Assembly: GCA_024642205.1 (NCBI GenBank)
Contig: JAHEBQ010000005.1
Coordinates: 95,160 to 159,159, forward strand
Source of the DNA: Planctomycetaceae bacterium
Lineage (GTDB): Bacteria; Planctomycetota; Planctomycetia; Pirellulales; Pirellulaceae
DNA length: 64,000 nt
Direction: 5' to 3'
The notes under the pieces are model-generated. The model worked only from the letters and a program-made list of their open reading frames with translations. It was not told where the DNA came from and made no database searches. Position numbers and translations under genes: made by a program. This document shows positions 10,229 through 19,112 of this stretch, piece after piece; the first letter of the stretch is position 1, and each line of letters starts with the position of its first letter.

Positions 10229-10268
10229 CGCGGATCGGCAATTTGGCAGGTTGTCTGCCGATCACGCG
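10229..10268. repeat. Inverted repeat between surface-protein gene and rdgB
   Basis: CGCG-GATCGGCA (10229-10240) pairs with TGCCGATC-a-CGCG (10256-10268): 12 bp of stem with one bulged A around a 15-bp loop. It sits in the divergent intergenic region, about 60 bp before rdgB. It could be an operator or an mRNA leader structure. There is no T-run, so termination is unlikely. Confidence 0.4.
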
Positions 10269-10326
10269 AGCGTTTAGATCATCTGGACATTGTGAACGCC
10301 GGTAAAAAAAAGGAGATTCTTTTAGA

Positions 10327-10938
10327 ATGGCGAAGTTCCGATTGATACTGGGTACGCGCAACTCAAAGAAATTGAGTGAGCTTCAACGCCTGCTGGCCCC
10401 CTATCCTCATATCAACCTCGGTTGCCTGGCGGATATCCCTGATTCGATCGAAGTCGAAGAAACCGGTACCACGTTTGAGGAAAACGCGATCTTGAAAGCA
10501 GCCGTGCAAGCCAGGCATCTGCGACAGTGGGTCCTCGGCGAAGACAGCGGGATCAGCGTCGATGCCCTCGGAGGCGCGCCAGGGGTCTATTCCGCTCGAT
10601 TCTCTGGAGACAACGCGACCGACGAATCCAACAATGGCATGCTATTGGAAAAACTCGCCGGAATTCCAATGGAAAAACGAACCGCATGGTACACCTGCCA
10701 CATGGCGCTTGCAGATCCACTGGGCGAAATCAAGTTCAGTTGCGAAGCCAGGTGCTACGGCCGAATCCTGACTGAACAGAAAGGGACCGGAGGTTTCGGC
10801 TACGACCCCATGTTTGAGATCCCGGAATACCACCGGACATTCGGGGAATTGGGGGACACGGTCAAATCCATCCTTAGTCATCGCGCGCGGGCCAATCGCA
10901 TGTTTGTGCCGCAACTCCTGGCGTTGCTCAAAACCTGA
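10327..10938 (+). CDS. rdgB: Non-canonical purine NTP pyrophosphatase (RdgB/HAM1 family)
   Basis: Hydrolyses dITP, XTP and ITP to monophosphates, keeping deaminated purines out of DNA and RNA. The 203-residue product begins with the signature LILGTRNSKKLSELQRLL. It has ETGTTFEENAILKA in the substrate region, the acidic GEDSGISVDALGGAPGVYSA motif with the catalytic Asp, and GTGGFGYDPMFEIPE with a late SHRARA segment. All are standard for the family, and length is typical. An AGGAG at 10311-10315 lies 11 bp before the ATG, a rather long spacing. Confidence 0.96.
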   Translation: MAKFRLILGTRNSKKLSELQRLLAPYPHINLGCLADIPDSIEVEETGTTFEENAILKAAVQARHLRQWVLGEDSGISVDALGGAPGVYSARFSGDNATDESNNGMLLEKLAGIPMEKRTAWYTCHMALADPLGEIKFSCEARCYGRILTEQKGTGGFGYDPMFEIPEYHRTFGELGDTVKSILSHRARANRMFVPQLLALLKT

Positions 10939-10974
10939 GCGCAACCATCAGTCGCTGCACCACATAACGATCCG

Positions 10975-11295
10975 TTACCGCAGATTCGTGTTTACGCTTT
11001 CCGCTTTTTGAATGTAAATCGGATCGCGCGTCCCTTCAAAAGCTCTTTGATAGGTCACGCTCAGAGCTGCCGCGTTGAAGTCATCCGGTTCGAGCTGATA
11101 GGCAGTCTCGGCATGCGCGACAGACTTGTCATGGACTTCCGTCTTGTGATAAAGCACTGCAAGCGCCAGATGAGCGCGAACAAAGTTTTCGTCGCGTTCC
11201 AGGATTTCGTTCAGCTTGGCGATTGCTTCATCGTTCTTGCCGTCATTTTTTAATTGATCGGCCTCTTTTTCCAGCGCCAGTATTTCCGGACTCAT
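10975..11295 (-). CDS. Small TPR protein, 106 aa
   Basis: A short all-helical protein with about two tetratricopeptide repeats. One is seen as NDEAIAKLNEILERDENFVRAH and the next begins with ALAVLYHKTEVHDKSVAHAE, each ending in the usual E/D-x-D pattern. There is no signal peptide, so it is probably a cytoplasmic protein-protein interaction module. A strong Shine-Dalgarno GGGAGAG precedes the ATG, and a candidate promoter is seen upstream. It is convergent with rdgB, with only 36 bp between the stops. Partner unknown. Confidence 0.85.
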   Translation of the reverse strand: MSPEILALEKEADQLKNDGKNDEAIAKLNEILERDENFVRAHLALAVLYHKTEVHDKSVAHAETAYQLEPDDFNAAALSVTYQRAFEGTRDPIYIQKAESVNTNLR

Positions 11296-11327
11296 ACGTC
11301 TCTCCCAACCAGTAAAATGTTTTCCGC

Positions 11328-11355
11328 ATTATTGCGAGCACAGCCAATTTGGCAA
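11328..11355 (-). promoter_or_regulatory. Candidate sigma70-type promoter of the TPR gene
   Basis: On the minus strand TTGCCA (11350-11355) and AATAAT (11328-11333) each match five of six consensus bases and are 16 bp apart. The predicted start of transcription is about 25 bp before the ATG of the TPR gene. Confidence 0.4.
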
Positions 11356-11464
11356 TTTACGATTTACGTAATCACCCAGCGTTACCGGTACAGTAGCAGG
11401 GTTCCGCCACGATACACAACCAGGTCAATTAGCATGGTTTCCGTTTCGCCGGATCCAAAAGAAT

Positions 11465-11489
11465 GGCGGGAGCCATACCGACTCCCGCC
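11465..11489 (-). terminator. Terminator hairpin after ppdK
   Basis: GGCGGGAG (11465-11472) and CTCCCGCC (11482-11489) are perfect 8-bp complements around a 9-bp loop, 28 bp past the ppdK stop. On the minus strand the following bases are ATTCTTTTGG, a short, imperfect T-tract. A stable stem and good placement make termination likely. Confidence 0.6.
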
Positions 11490-11517
11490 GTGGAATCTCA
11501 CATTGCCGCTGGAATGG

Positions 11518-14259
11518 TCATCCTTCGATCGCGGCCTGGGCCGCGGCCAAGCGTGCGATCGGGACGCGATACGGCGAACAGCTGACATAGTCCAGTCCGG
11601 CACGAACACAGAATTTGACCGAATTCGGTTCTCCCCCGTGTTCTCCGCAAATACCACATTTCAGGTCCGCGCGGGTCTGCCGGCCTTTCTGGACTGCCAT
11701 TTCAACCAGTTGTCCCACGCCGTTTTCGTCGATTTGGGCAAACGGGTCAACTTCCAGCATCTTCTTCTCCAGATAGTCCGGAAGAAATGTCCCGATGTCG
11801 TCGCGGCTGTAGCCAAATGTCATTTGGGTCAAGTCGTTGGTGCCGAAACTGAAGAACTCGGCGGTTTCGGCGATCCTGTCTGCGGTCAAAGCGGCCCGTG
11901 GAATCTCGATCATTGTACCGACCAGGTATTTGACTTTCGATTTCTCCCGCTTGATGATCTCATCCGCGACTCGGCGAACGATTTTTTCAAGGTAGTCAAG
12001 TTCGGCTTTGGTTCCAATCAACGGAATCATGATTTCGGGGACGACCTTGACACCCTGCTTCATAACCTGAACTGCCGCTTCGATGATCGCTTGTGTCTGC
12101 ATCTCACACAGTACAGGAAACGTAATGCTCAATCGACATCCACGGTGACCAAGCATCGGATTGAACTCGTGCAGTGCTTCAACTCGATCCCGAATTTTTT
12201 CCAGCGGCACTCCAATTTCGCCGGCCATCTTCTTCATGTCCTCTTCCGTTTGAGGCAGGAATTCGTGAAGCGGCGGATCGAGAAGTCGAATTGTCACCGG
12301 TTTGCCGTCCATCGCCTTGAAGATGCCTGCGAAATCCTTTCGTTGGTGCGGCAACAGGCGTTTGATCGCCTTGTTTCGTTCGACATCACTTTCGGCCAGT
12401 ATGAAACGGCGAACATCCGTGATTCGATCGCCTTCGAAAAACATATGTTCGGTTCGGCAAAGCCCAATACCTTCGGCTCCAAACGCAATTGCAGCTGCCG
12501 AATCGGCGGGTGAATCTGCATTGGTTCGGACTTTGATCTGCCGATATTTGTCGGACCACTCGGAAATGGTCTGGTACATCCTGAAGATCCAGTGCTTCTG
12601 GGCAGATTTTTTGCCTTCCACCAAACCGGCGACCACCGGGGACGACTCGGAAGGAATTTCTCCCTCATAAACCTTTCCAGTAGAACCGTTGAGCGAAATG
12701 ATATCGCCTTCCTTGAAGACCTTGCTCCCGACGGCGACCGTCCCGTGTTTGTAGTCGATCTTGAGGTCACCAGCGCCGCAAATACAGCATTTACCCCAAC
12801 CTCGAGCCACGACCGCCGCATGAGAGGTCATGCCGCCAGTACTGGTCAAAATCCCTTCGGCCGCACCCATTCCACCGACGTCTTCAGGCGACGTCTCGTG
12901 GCGAACCAGAACCAGCTTCCGCTGGGGATGCTTCTGTTTGATTTCTTCAGCTTTTTTCGAACTCAGGACGATCTCGCCAACGGCAGCACCGGGTCCGGCA
13001 GGAAGACCGACGCAGAAAGGAGACTTGGTGGCTTCAATCGCGGCGTCAAAAATCGGAAACAGCAATTGCTCCAGATCGCTACCGGTTACTGTTTGCAGGG
13101 CGGTTTTGGGATTGAGCAACTTGGGCAGCTTTGCACCGGTAACCACATCGACTCCGGTTGCCATCTCCACTGCCCAGCGAATTCCGGCGATGCCAACGCG
13201 TTTCGCATTGCGGGTCTGAAGCATATAGAGCTTGCCCTGCTGGATCGTAAATTCCACGTCCTGAGGATACTTGTAATGCTTCTCCAGCATCGCCATCGTC
13301 TTGAGCAATTGCTTGCCGGCTTTGACCAGCCCTTTGTCCGTTTCATTTTGCAAATCGTCCAGGTTTTGCGGAGTCCGAATTCCGGCAACGACGTCTTCAC
13401 CCTGAGCATTGATCAGGTACTCGCCCATCGGCTTGGCTTCACCGGTCGAACCGTCGCGAGTGAATGCAACGCCGGTCGCACAATCATCTCCCATGTTACC
13501 GAACACCATCGCTTGCACGTTGACCGCGGTTCCAATCAATCCAGTAATCTTGTTGAGGACCCGGTACTTGACCGCCCGTTCGGATTGCCACGAATCGAAC
13601 ACGGCATTGATTGAGTATTCCAGCTGTTTCATCGGATCCTGCGGGAAATCCTCACCAACGTGCTGTTTGTAGATTTTCTTGTAATCGTCAACTAGCTCTT
13701 CCAATTGACTGGCGGTCAGGTCGGTATCCAGATTCGCGTGGTATTTTCGCTTGATCGCAGTCAGGGCTTCTTCAAAGTGATGATGTTCAATGGTCGACCT
13801 GGGCCCCATCACAACATCGCCGAACATGTCGATAAAGCGCCGATAGCAATCCCAGGCGGCTCTTGGGTTCTTCGTGACCTCGATGAACCCGTGGACAGAT
13901 TTGTCATTCATGCCGAGGTTCAGAACCGTATCCATCATGCCTGGCATTGATTGTGCGGCACCGGATCGAACGGAAACCAACAATGGATTTTTCGCCGCTC
14001 CCAGCTTTTTGCCTTCCAGTTTTTCCAGCTTGGCCAATTCCGATTTGACTTGCTGCATCATCTCTTTGGGATAGGAACCATTGCTTTCGTAGTATCCGCA
14101 CGCTTCCGTCGAAACGGTAAACCCCGGAGGAACGGGAATGTCAGCGTTTGACATTTCAGCAAGATTGGCGCCTTTACCGCCCAGCAACTGCCGCATCGAG
14201 CGATCGCCGTCGGTCATTTTCTTGCCACCACCGTAAAAGTAGACGTATTTCTTTGCCAT
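11518..14259 (-). CDS. ppdK: Pyruvate, phosphate dikinase
   Basis: Interconverts pyruvate, ATP and Pi with phosphoenolpyruvate, AMP and PPi, serving glycolysis or gluconeogenesis. The 913-residue protein has the full three-domain layout. The N-terminal ATP-grasp domain starts with YVYFYGGGKKMTDGD and LLGGKGANLAEM. The central phosphohistidine swivelling domain has the catalytic His in GGMTSHAAVVARGWGK at about residue 470. The C-terminal PEP/pyruvate TIM barrel has FGTNDLTQMTFGYSRDD and CGICGEHGGEP. No key residue is missing. The ATG at 14259 has AAGG about 8 bp upstream. It is monocistronic, with its own terminator. Confidence 0.97.
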   Translation of the reverse strand: MAKKYVYFYGGGKKMTDGDRSMRQLLGGKGANLAEMSNADIPVPPGFTVSTEACGYYESNGSYPKEMMQQVKSELAKLEKLEGKKLGAAKNPLLVSVRSGAAQSMPGMMDTVLNLGMNDKSVHGFIEVTKNPRAAWDCYRRFIDMFGDVVMGPRSTIEHHHFEEALTAIKRKYHANLDTDLTASQLEELVDDYKKIYKQHVGEDFPQDPMKQLEYSINAVFDSWQSERAVKYRVLNKITGLIGTAVNVQAMVFGNMGDDCATGVAFTRDGSTGEAKPMGEYLINAQGEDVVAGIRTPQNLDDLQNETDKGLVKAGKQLLKTMAMLEKHYKYPQDVEFTIQQGKLYMLQTRNAKRVGIAGIRWAVEMATGVDVVTGAKLPKLLNPKTALQTVTGSDLEQLLFPIFDAAIEATKSPFCVGLPAGPGAAVGEIVLSSKKAEEIKQKHPQRKLVLVRHETSPEDVGGMGAAEGILTSTGGMTSHAAVVARGWGKCCICGAGDLKIDYKHGTVAVGSKVFKEGDIISLNGSTGKVYEGEIPSESSPVVAGLVEGKKSAQKHWIFRMYQTISEWSDKYRQIKVRTNADSPADSAAAIAFGAEGIGLCRTEHMFFEGDRITDVRRFILAESDVERNKAIKRLLPHQRKDFAGIFKAMDGKPVTIRLLDPPLHEFLPQTEEDMKKMAGEIGVPLEKIRDRVEALHEFNPMLGHRGCRLSITFPVLCEMQTQAIIEAAVQVMKQGVKVVPEIMIPLIGTKAELDYLEKIVRRVADEIIKREKSKVKYLVGTMIEIPRAALTADRIAETAEFFSFGTNDLTQMTFGYSRDDIGTFLPDYLEKKMLEVDPFAQIDENGVGQLVEMAVQKGRQTRADLKCGICGEHGGEPNSVKFCVRAGLDYVSCSPYRVPIARLAAAQAAIEG

Positions 14260-14730
14260 GTTCTTGAGCCTTGTTTTTTGCTTGAAAATCTTGGAAGGAT
14301 TGTTTATTAAGTCGAATTCGAATTGCCAGTCCGAGGAATTTCCGCAGTTGTTATTAACCGAGGCAACTCAAAGAATCGCGGCACTTTCGTCACGAGTCGC
14401 CGCAGTTTCCAACTTCCGCCTTCATTGACCGGGCACGACCAACCCGTTCACGCCGCATTCAGAGGCAATAAGGTAACAACGGGACCGCTAATGGTAAAGA
14501 TCACGCTGTCGGCCCGGACTATTAGCGTGCAAATGAATCGCGTTATGCCGACCTAACGGAGAATCAAGTCGTTTATTTGAATCGCCAAATTCAGCTGAAT
14601 TCCAGAAAAAGCCAGTCGCTCATTTGCTCGTTTGGACGATAATTGGACGTCGAATTCGAAGGACAACCGGGGTTTGGACCAAGTGCCAAGTAAAGCATGG
14701 TTTGTTTGTTTTTCAAGAGGAATTGACTGG
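14260..14730. other. Divergent intergenic region, ppdK / methyltransferase
   Basis: About 470 bp between the ppdK start and the methyltransferase GTG start. The short frames have no protein-like character and no tRNA arms or strong terminator are visible. The half next to ppdK is AT-rich and likely holds its promoter and leader. I could not pick a convincing -35/-10 pair. Confidence 0.5.
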
Positions 14731-15534
14731 GTGAACCGCCGTTGGATTATCATTATTCTTGCTGTGATCGGGCTGTTTATCAGTTACCTGATCGCTTCTT
14801 CGTTCAATGCGACCAAGCCACAAAACCAGTTCTCACCGGCCATCGCCGGACGAACGAATTCTACTCAATCTTTTCCAAGTGATCCAAGGATCAAGGATTG
14901 GAAATCCGTTGAAGATTTCGAGCAGAACCTCGCCGTGTTCGAGACCGTGTTTTGGGATCCGAGAGATACGACCAGCTTGCGGGAGTTGATTCGCCAGCCC
15001 GGGGTGATTGCAGGAAAAGACGTTCTTGAAATCGGCACGGGTTCCGGTTTGTTGGCACTCTGCTGTATTCGGGCAGGCGCCAAAAAAGTTGTAGCGACCG
15101 ACGTAAACACTGCCGCGATTGCCAACGCGATTTATAACGCCGAACATCTCGAACTGGCGGATCGTCTGGAGGCAAGACTGGTCCAACTGGATGAGTCCTC
15201 GGCTTTTTCCGTCATCAAGCCGGAAGAAAAATTTGAGCTGATCGTTTCCAACCCGCCGTGGGTCAATCGAGAACCGCAATCGATTGACGAGTACGCGTTG
15301 TATGATGCAAACTTCGAATTGATGAAGTCCCTATTCGAAGGACTGCGCGACCATTTGAAACCGGGCGGACGGGTCTTGCTGGCTTATGGATGCGTGGACG
15401 CGATTCGGACGCTGGAAAAACTCGCGTCAGAACACGAGTTCGGCTTCATTATTCGAGACACACGAAATCTGGCCGACCTCCCCGAGGAATTTTTGCCCGG
15501 CATGCTGGTGGAGATTCAGGTCCCGGGACAATAA
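14731..15534 (+). CDS. Membrane-anchored class I SAM-dependent methyltransferase
   Basis: A 267-residue protein with an N-terminal membrane anchor (residues 4-22, RRWIIIILAVIGLFISYLIA) and then a Rossmann-like methyltransferase domain. Motif I is VLEIGTGSGLLAL and the acidic post-I position is VVATDVN. Motif IV is IVSNPPWVN, the NPP(Y/W) type of enzymes that methylate side-chain amides or exocyclic amino groups (HemK/PrmC-like, RsmC-like). The start is set at GTG 14731 because AAGAGGAA lies 8 bp upstream and the anchor begins there; a TTG at 14632 would add 33 weakly supported residues. The anchor is unusual for this motif class. Its 3' end overlaps the convergent glycerate kinase gene by 19 bp. 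Substrate unknown. Confidence 0.85.
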   Translation: MNRRWIIIILAVIGLFISYLIASSFNATKPQNQFSPAIAGRTNSTQSFPSDPRIKDWKSVEDFEQNLAVFETVFWDPRDTTSLRELIRQPGVIAGKDVLEIGTGSGLLALCCIRAGAKKVVATDVNTAAIANAIYNAEHLELADRLEARLVQLDESSAFSVIKPEEKFELIVSNPPWVNREPQSIDEYALYDANFELMKSLFEGLRDHLKPGGRVLLAYGCVDAIRTLEKLASEHEFGFIIRDTRNLADLPEEFLPGMLVEIQVPGQ

Positions 15535-16889
15535 TTCAGGACGATCCTCAGATCGCAGACATTCGTGAACGTGTTCGCGACACTCAGGAGAAGATGATGC
15601 TTCGCAAAAAAAGCATAACTGTCACAGTGTGCGAGTGAAGAGTTTATTTCTTCCAATAGGAATGGCTTTTCGGATTCGTTGATCGAGCTGATCCATTTGG
15701 AATCAAACCAGGCCCCTGCTACCGGGACATTTCCGTCTTCTCCGTCGGTTCCACCTGAAAGCAAACAGAACCCGGAGTTTGGATCCAGCTGATACTCCAT
15801 GATTGCTTTCAGCGCCGATAGTACCAGGTGCTGATTCCGTCCCCCCTGGCCCGGGACATCGCACAGCGTAACTGTGGTTTCTCCACCGGTGATCCGGCAA
15901 ATCGGTCCCGGCCTGATGCTGTCTTGAGCAATCTGGATTGCCACACTGCGTCCAACCGTTCCTGCGTCGCCTTCATTACCCGAGGGCGTCACCAGTTCGA
16001 CTTGGTATCCCAGCTCGAGGGCCTTTTGCCGGGCAGCCAACTGAGCTGTTTTAACGTTGCCGATCACTAAATTGGAGACATTGACTTCGCCACGAAATTT
16101 CGACTCCCGAGTTGAATTCGATTCCAGGACCTTCCAAACAGCTTCCGGCAATCCACTGCGATCGGGGTCAAACTTTTTCAAGACTTCAATCGCAGAGATT
16201 TCATCCGCTGGCTCGACGGTAGGACCTGACGCAATGACATCGAGGTTGTCGCCGACGACGTCCGACACAAGCAATGAAATGACCGGCGCGCCTCCGGAAG
16301 CGTTTCCCAATCGCCCCCCTTTGACTTGACTGATGGCTCGACGCACGGCATTCAGTTCATAAATTGACGCGCCGGCATGACTCAAGAAAGTCGTTGTCGT
16401 GCGAAACTGATTCAACGTAATTGGAGCCACCGGTTTTTCAAGCAAGGCAGAGCCGCCGCCTGAGATCAGGCAAATACACAGGTCGCTGGGACCCGCAGAG
16501 CGAACGAATTCAAGAATACGATCCGTCCCCGCAATCACACCTGGCGTCGGCAGGTTCTCCCCCGGCGGTCGGCAACCCACGATCGAAACGACTTGAGTTG
16601 CCAGCACCTTGTCGTCGGGAACATTGATCTGACCGACGATGGGAATCCGACCCAGCCACGATTCGCCGAGTGCCTGTTCAAATCCAACTGCCATCGCGGC
16701 ACTTGCCTTGCCGAATCCAACCAGTACGATTCGCCGGATTTTTCGCGTTGAGAATTCCAGGTTGCCAATGTTCAATACGCCATCGGTAACGCCGATAACA
16801 TCCTTCACCAGTTTGCGACCATCCACGGCCGCCACGCCAGCATTCCAAATGGCAATTGCATCTTCTCGCAGGCTTCCTGGATAATTCAT
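15516..16889 (-). CDS. Glycerate 2-kinase (DUF4147/MOFRL type)
   Basis: Phosphorylates D-glycerate to 2-phosphoglycerate, linking glyoxylate, serine or sugar-acid breakdown to lower glycolysis. The 457-residue product has the N-terminal DUF4147 part, with VLVGFGKASAAMAVGFEQ and ICLISGGGSALLEKP around the active site. The C-terminal MOFRL domain has GPICRITGGETTV, GQGGRNQHLVLSAL and FCLLSGGTDGEDGN. The last 30 residues diverge a little from the usual ending but keep FTNVCDLRIVL. ATG at 16889 fits the family start; a longer frame to 17024 adds 45 unlike residues. It is divergent from the gene at 17033. Confidence 0.92.
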   Translation of the reverse strand: MNYPGSLREDAIAIWNAGVAAVDGRKLVKDVIGVTDGVLNIGNLEFSTRKIRRIVLVGFGKASAAMAVGFEQALGESWLGRIPIVGQINVPDDKVLATQVVSIVGCRPPGENLPTPGVIAGTDRILEFVRSAGPSDLCICLISGGGSALLEKPVAPITLNQFRTTTTFLSHAGASIYELNAVRRAISQVKGGRLGNASGGAPVISLLVSDVVGDNLDVIASGPTVEPADEISAIEVLKKFDPDRSGLPEAVWKVLESNSTRESKFRGEVNVSNLVIGNVKTAQLAARQKALELGYQVELVTPSGNEGDAGTVGRSVAIQIAQDSIRPGPICRITGGETTVTLCDVPGQGGRNQHLVLSALKAIMEYQLDPNSGFCLLSGGTDGEDGNVPVAGAWFDSKWISSINESEKPFLLEEINSSLAHCDSYAFFAKHHLLLSVANTFTNVCDLRIVLNYCPGT

Positions 16890-17032
16890 GGGTCGTTTCT
16901 GCAGAGTTTCGAAGCTCGAACAACAACTCGGCCGCCAGCCGGTACCATGTCGCGTACTTGTTGTTTGACCAGCCTCGCTCATAATGCCGGACTCGGCAAT
17001 CCGTGTCAAAGTCACCTGAGACAATTCATCTC

Positions 17033-18022
17033 ATGAAAAACAGAATCGCCTTGTCCGCTCTGTTCGCGTTCACGTCAACTGTTGCGTTGGCGTCACTTCT
17101 GGATCAAGAAGCTGTGCCTCAACAGGACGACAGCGAGCTGCTGGTTTCGCTCGGAATCAACAACAATGATGACGTAGTTGAAAGCAGCGGTCTGGCTTGT
17201 TCTCGGTTTGTTGAAGATTCGATTTGGACATTGAACGACTCGGGCAACACCAACGAATTGTTGCTTTTGAAAACTGACGGAACCCTGCAGGCCAAAGTCG
17301 CCATTACCGGGGCCCGCAATATTGACTGGGAGGCCATGGCCGGTTTCGAACTGGAAGGCCAACCCCGTCTCATCGTTGCCGACATTGGTGACAACCTTCA
17401 CCGTCGCAAGTCCTGCCAGCTCTATCTTCTTCGTGAGCCCGATCTTGCCGCGGACCTGAAATCCGGCATCCCGCTACCCATCAAAAAGTCGGTTGCTGCT
17501 GTCGCGCTACCATTCACCTATCAAGATGGACCGAAAGATTGCGAGGCAATCGGTGTCGACGTGGCAGGCAAACAAATCTGGATGGTTGAGAAAGTCTATT
17601 ATACTGCCGTCAGAAAATCGTCACCCGGGATCTATGTCTTGCCGCTGACTCTGGATTGGAACGAGGGCCAACCACCCCTGGTTGCCAAACGCATCGCTGA
17701 TTTCCGGCCTCGCAATGTAACGGGTATGGATTTTTCTCCCGATGGAAAACAGCTGATCATTCGTAATTATGTCAACGCCCATCTCTTTACCCGGAACGGC
17801 AACGAATCCTGGGCGAGCGTTGTTTCTCGATCAAAACCTGCAACCATTGTGCTACCTCTCCAGCGACAGGGTGAAGCGATCTGTTTCTCGCGAGATTCTC
17901 AATCGGTAATTCTGACTAGCGAACTGAAGTCCCAACCGATTTGGCAGGTCAAGCTTCAACAGCCGGTGAACCCAGCAGACGCGAAGCCAGACAAGGAGAA
18001 ACCGAAAAATCAGCCGGAATGA
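17033..18022 (+). CDS. Secreted hypothetical protein, probable beta-propeller, 329 aa
   Basis: A signal peptide is clear (MKNRIALSALFAFTSTVALA, cleavage near residue 20). The mature part has repeated propeller-like blades: SIWTLNDSGNTNELLLLKTDG, DWEAMAGFELEGQPRLIVADIGDN, KQIWMVEKVYYT and VTGMDFSPDGKQLIIRNY. The DIGDN and EAIG elements resemble secreted proteins annotated as SdiA-regulated or esterase-like phytase-type propellers. No catalytic motif can be named. The C-terminus is Lys-, Pro- and Glu-rich. ATG at 17033 is chosen because the signal peptide starts there. It ends 8 bp from the convergent DUF1611 gene. Confidence 0.8.
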   Translation: MKNRIALSALFAFTSTVALASLLDQEAVPQQDDSELLVSLGINNNDDVVESSGLACSRFVEDSIWTLNDSGNTNELLLLKTDGTLQAKVAITGARNIDWEAMAGFELEGQPRLIVADIGDNLHRRKSCQLYLLREPDLAADLKSGIPLPIKKSVAAVALPFTYQDGPKDCEAIGVDVAGKQIWMVEKVYYTAVRKSSPGIYVLPLTLDWNEGQPPLVAKRIADFRPRNVTGMDFSPDGKQLIIRNYVNAHLFTRNGNESWASVVSRSKPATIVLPLQRQGEAICFSRDSQSVILTSELKSQPIWQVKLQQPVNPADAKPDKEKPKNQPE

Positions 18023-18030
18023 AACTCAAC

Positions 18031-19050
18031 TCATTCAAAACCCAGCCGTGTTTTCAACATTTCATGCAGTTCCCTGTGCGATTCGGGGTCAAGTAGATTG
18101 AGTGTTCGAATTCGCGTTAGTTTCGTTACAAGCTCTACGGCCGCCGACGTGGTGGTTGCCAGGCCGGCAACCAGATCCGGTTCGAATCCAAAGCCCTGGG
18201 TCACTCCAACAACCGCATAAGGATCTGACGCACAAAGTACCGTGAACTTGACCTGCTGACAAATCTCCTCCATCAGGACGTCTCCCGAATAGGGTTCCAA
18301 TGGCGAAGCACCCGCTTCGGCGACCACCACATCTGGTGCAGCGTCAACCAGCCTTTGAAGAACAACCGACAAAGCAGCCCGATACTGCGATGGGGAGCAA
18401 ACTGTCGATGGTAAACCACCGTCGACAAAATCGTAGATCACGTCGGCACCCGCATCGCTCATTGCCAGCGTATCCCGGTACCGTCCAGCGCCCGTCAGCT
18501 TGACACCGGCCACCCGCAATCCCGAGCCGCTGAGCAGGCGAATGATCATTTTGCCAACTGTGGTCTTTCCCGAGGACATCGATGTACCGATGATCAAAAT
18601 GGTGGGAAGATTGTAATGGGTCTCGATGACCGGATCCACAAAGTCTGCCATCCTGACCTTCCGGCCGTTCCGAACGATATGACCGTGATAGTCAAGGTTT
18701 AGCAGCGTCTCAATATACGGTGACACCGATGTCGCGCGGCCCAACAATCCTGCACCGGTCAAGACCTGCATTTTGCCGTCGTCGCCAATATCCTGCCAGC
18801 TCCCGACGGCTTCGAGTGTTGCAGCACGAACACCGAACGCACCAACGAATTGGTCGCCGTGGGCGACTTCCATCATGCGTCCGTTGGCCAACTCGATTCG
18901 GGGACCAAAGGTAACCAGTGACGCCACCCGGCCCATCACATAATCTCCATTGTGCCACTCGGATCGCGGTAATTTTTCGACTCTGAAGGGAACGGTTGCG
19001 AGGTCACTGATTCGCGTCAACGAACTTAAAATCGGGCGAGGCTGAGCCAT
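18031..19050 (-). CDS. DUF1611-type P-loop protein
   Basis: A 339-residue protein with an N-terminal beta-rich half and a C-terminal P-loop NTPase half. The Walker A motif is IIGTSMSSGKTTVGK at about residue 153, followed by VAGVKLTGAGRYRDT and VVVAEAGASPLEPYSG. This layout matches DUF1611, whose characterised members (DgcN) act in D-glutamate and D-amino-acid degradation and usually neighbour a dipeptide epimerase; no epimerase is seen here. AAAGG lies about 9 bp before the ATG. It is the last gene of a minus-strand set: flavin reductase, M20 peptidase, DUF1611. A link to amino-acid or peptide turnover is inferred from context. Confidence 0.78.
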   Translation of the reverse strand: MAQPRPILSSLTRISDLATVPFRVEKLPRSEWHNGDYVMGRVASLVTFGPRIELANGRMMEVAHGDQFVGAFGVRAATLEAVGSWQDIGDDGKMQVLTGAGLLGRATSVSPYIETLLNLDYHGHIVRNGRKVRMADFVDPVIETHYNLPTILIIGTSMSSGKTTVGKMIIRLLSGSGLRVAGVKLTGAGRYRDTLAMSDAGADVIYDFVDGGLPSTVCSPSQYRAALSVVLQRLVDAAPDVVVAEAGASPLEPYSGDVLMEEICQQVKFTVLCASDPYAVVGVTQGFGFEPDLVAGLATTTSAAVELVTKLTRIRTLNLLDPESHRELHEMLKTRLGFE

Positions 19051-19112
19051 ATCAAGACCTTTCGCGAAATGGACACGGAGGTATAGCCGTGCTGAACTCG
19101 TTGGCGACTGAT

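Noticed and set aside
11254..13614. Long plus-strand open frames opposite ppdK
   Set aside because: Codon-bias shadows of a well-conserved gene; no domain or ribosome binding site.
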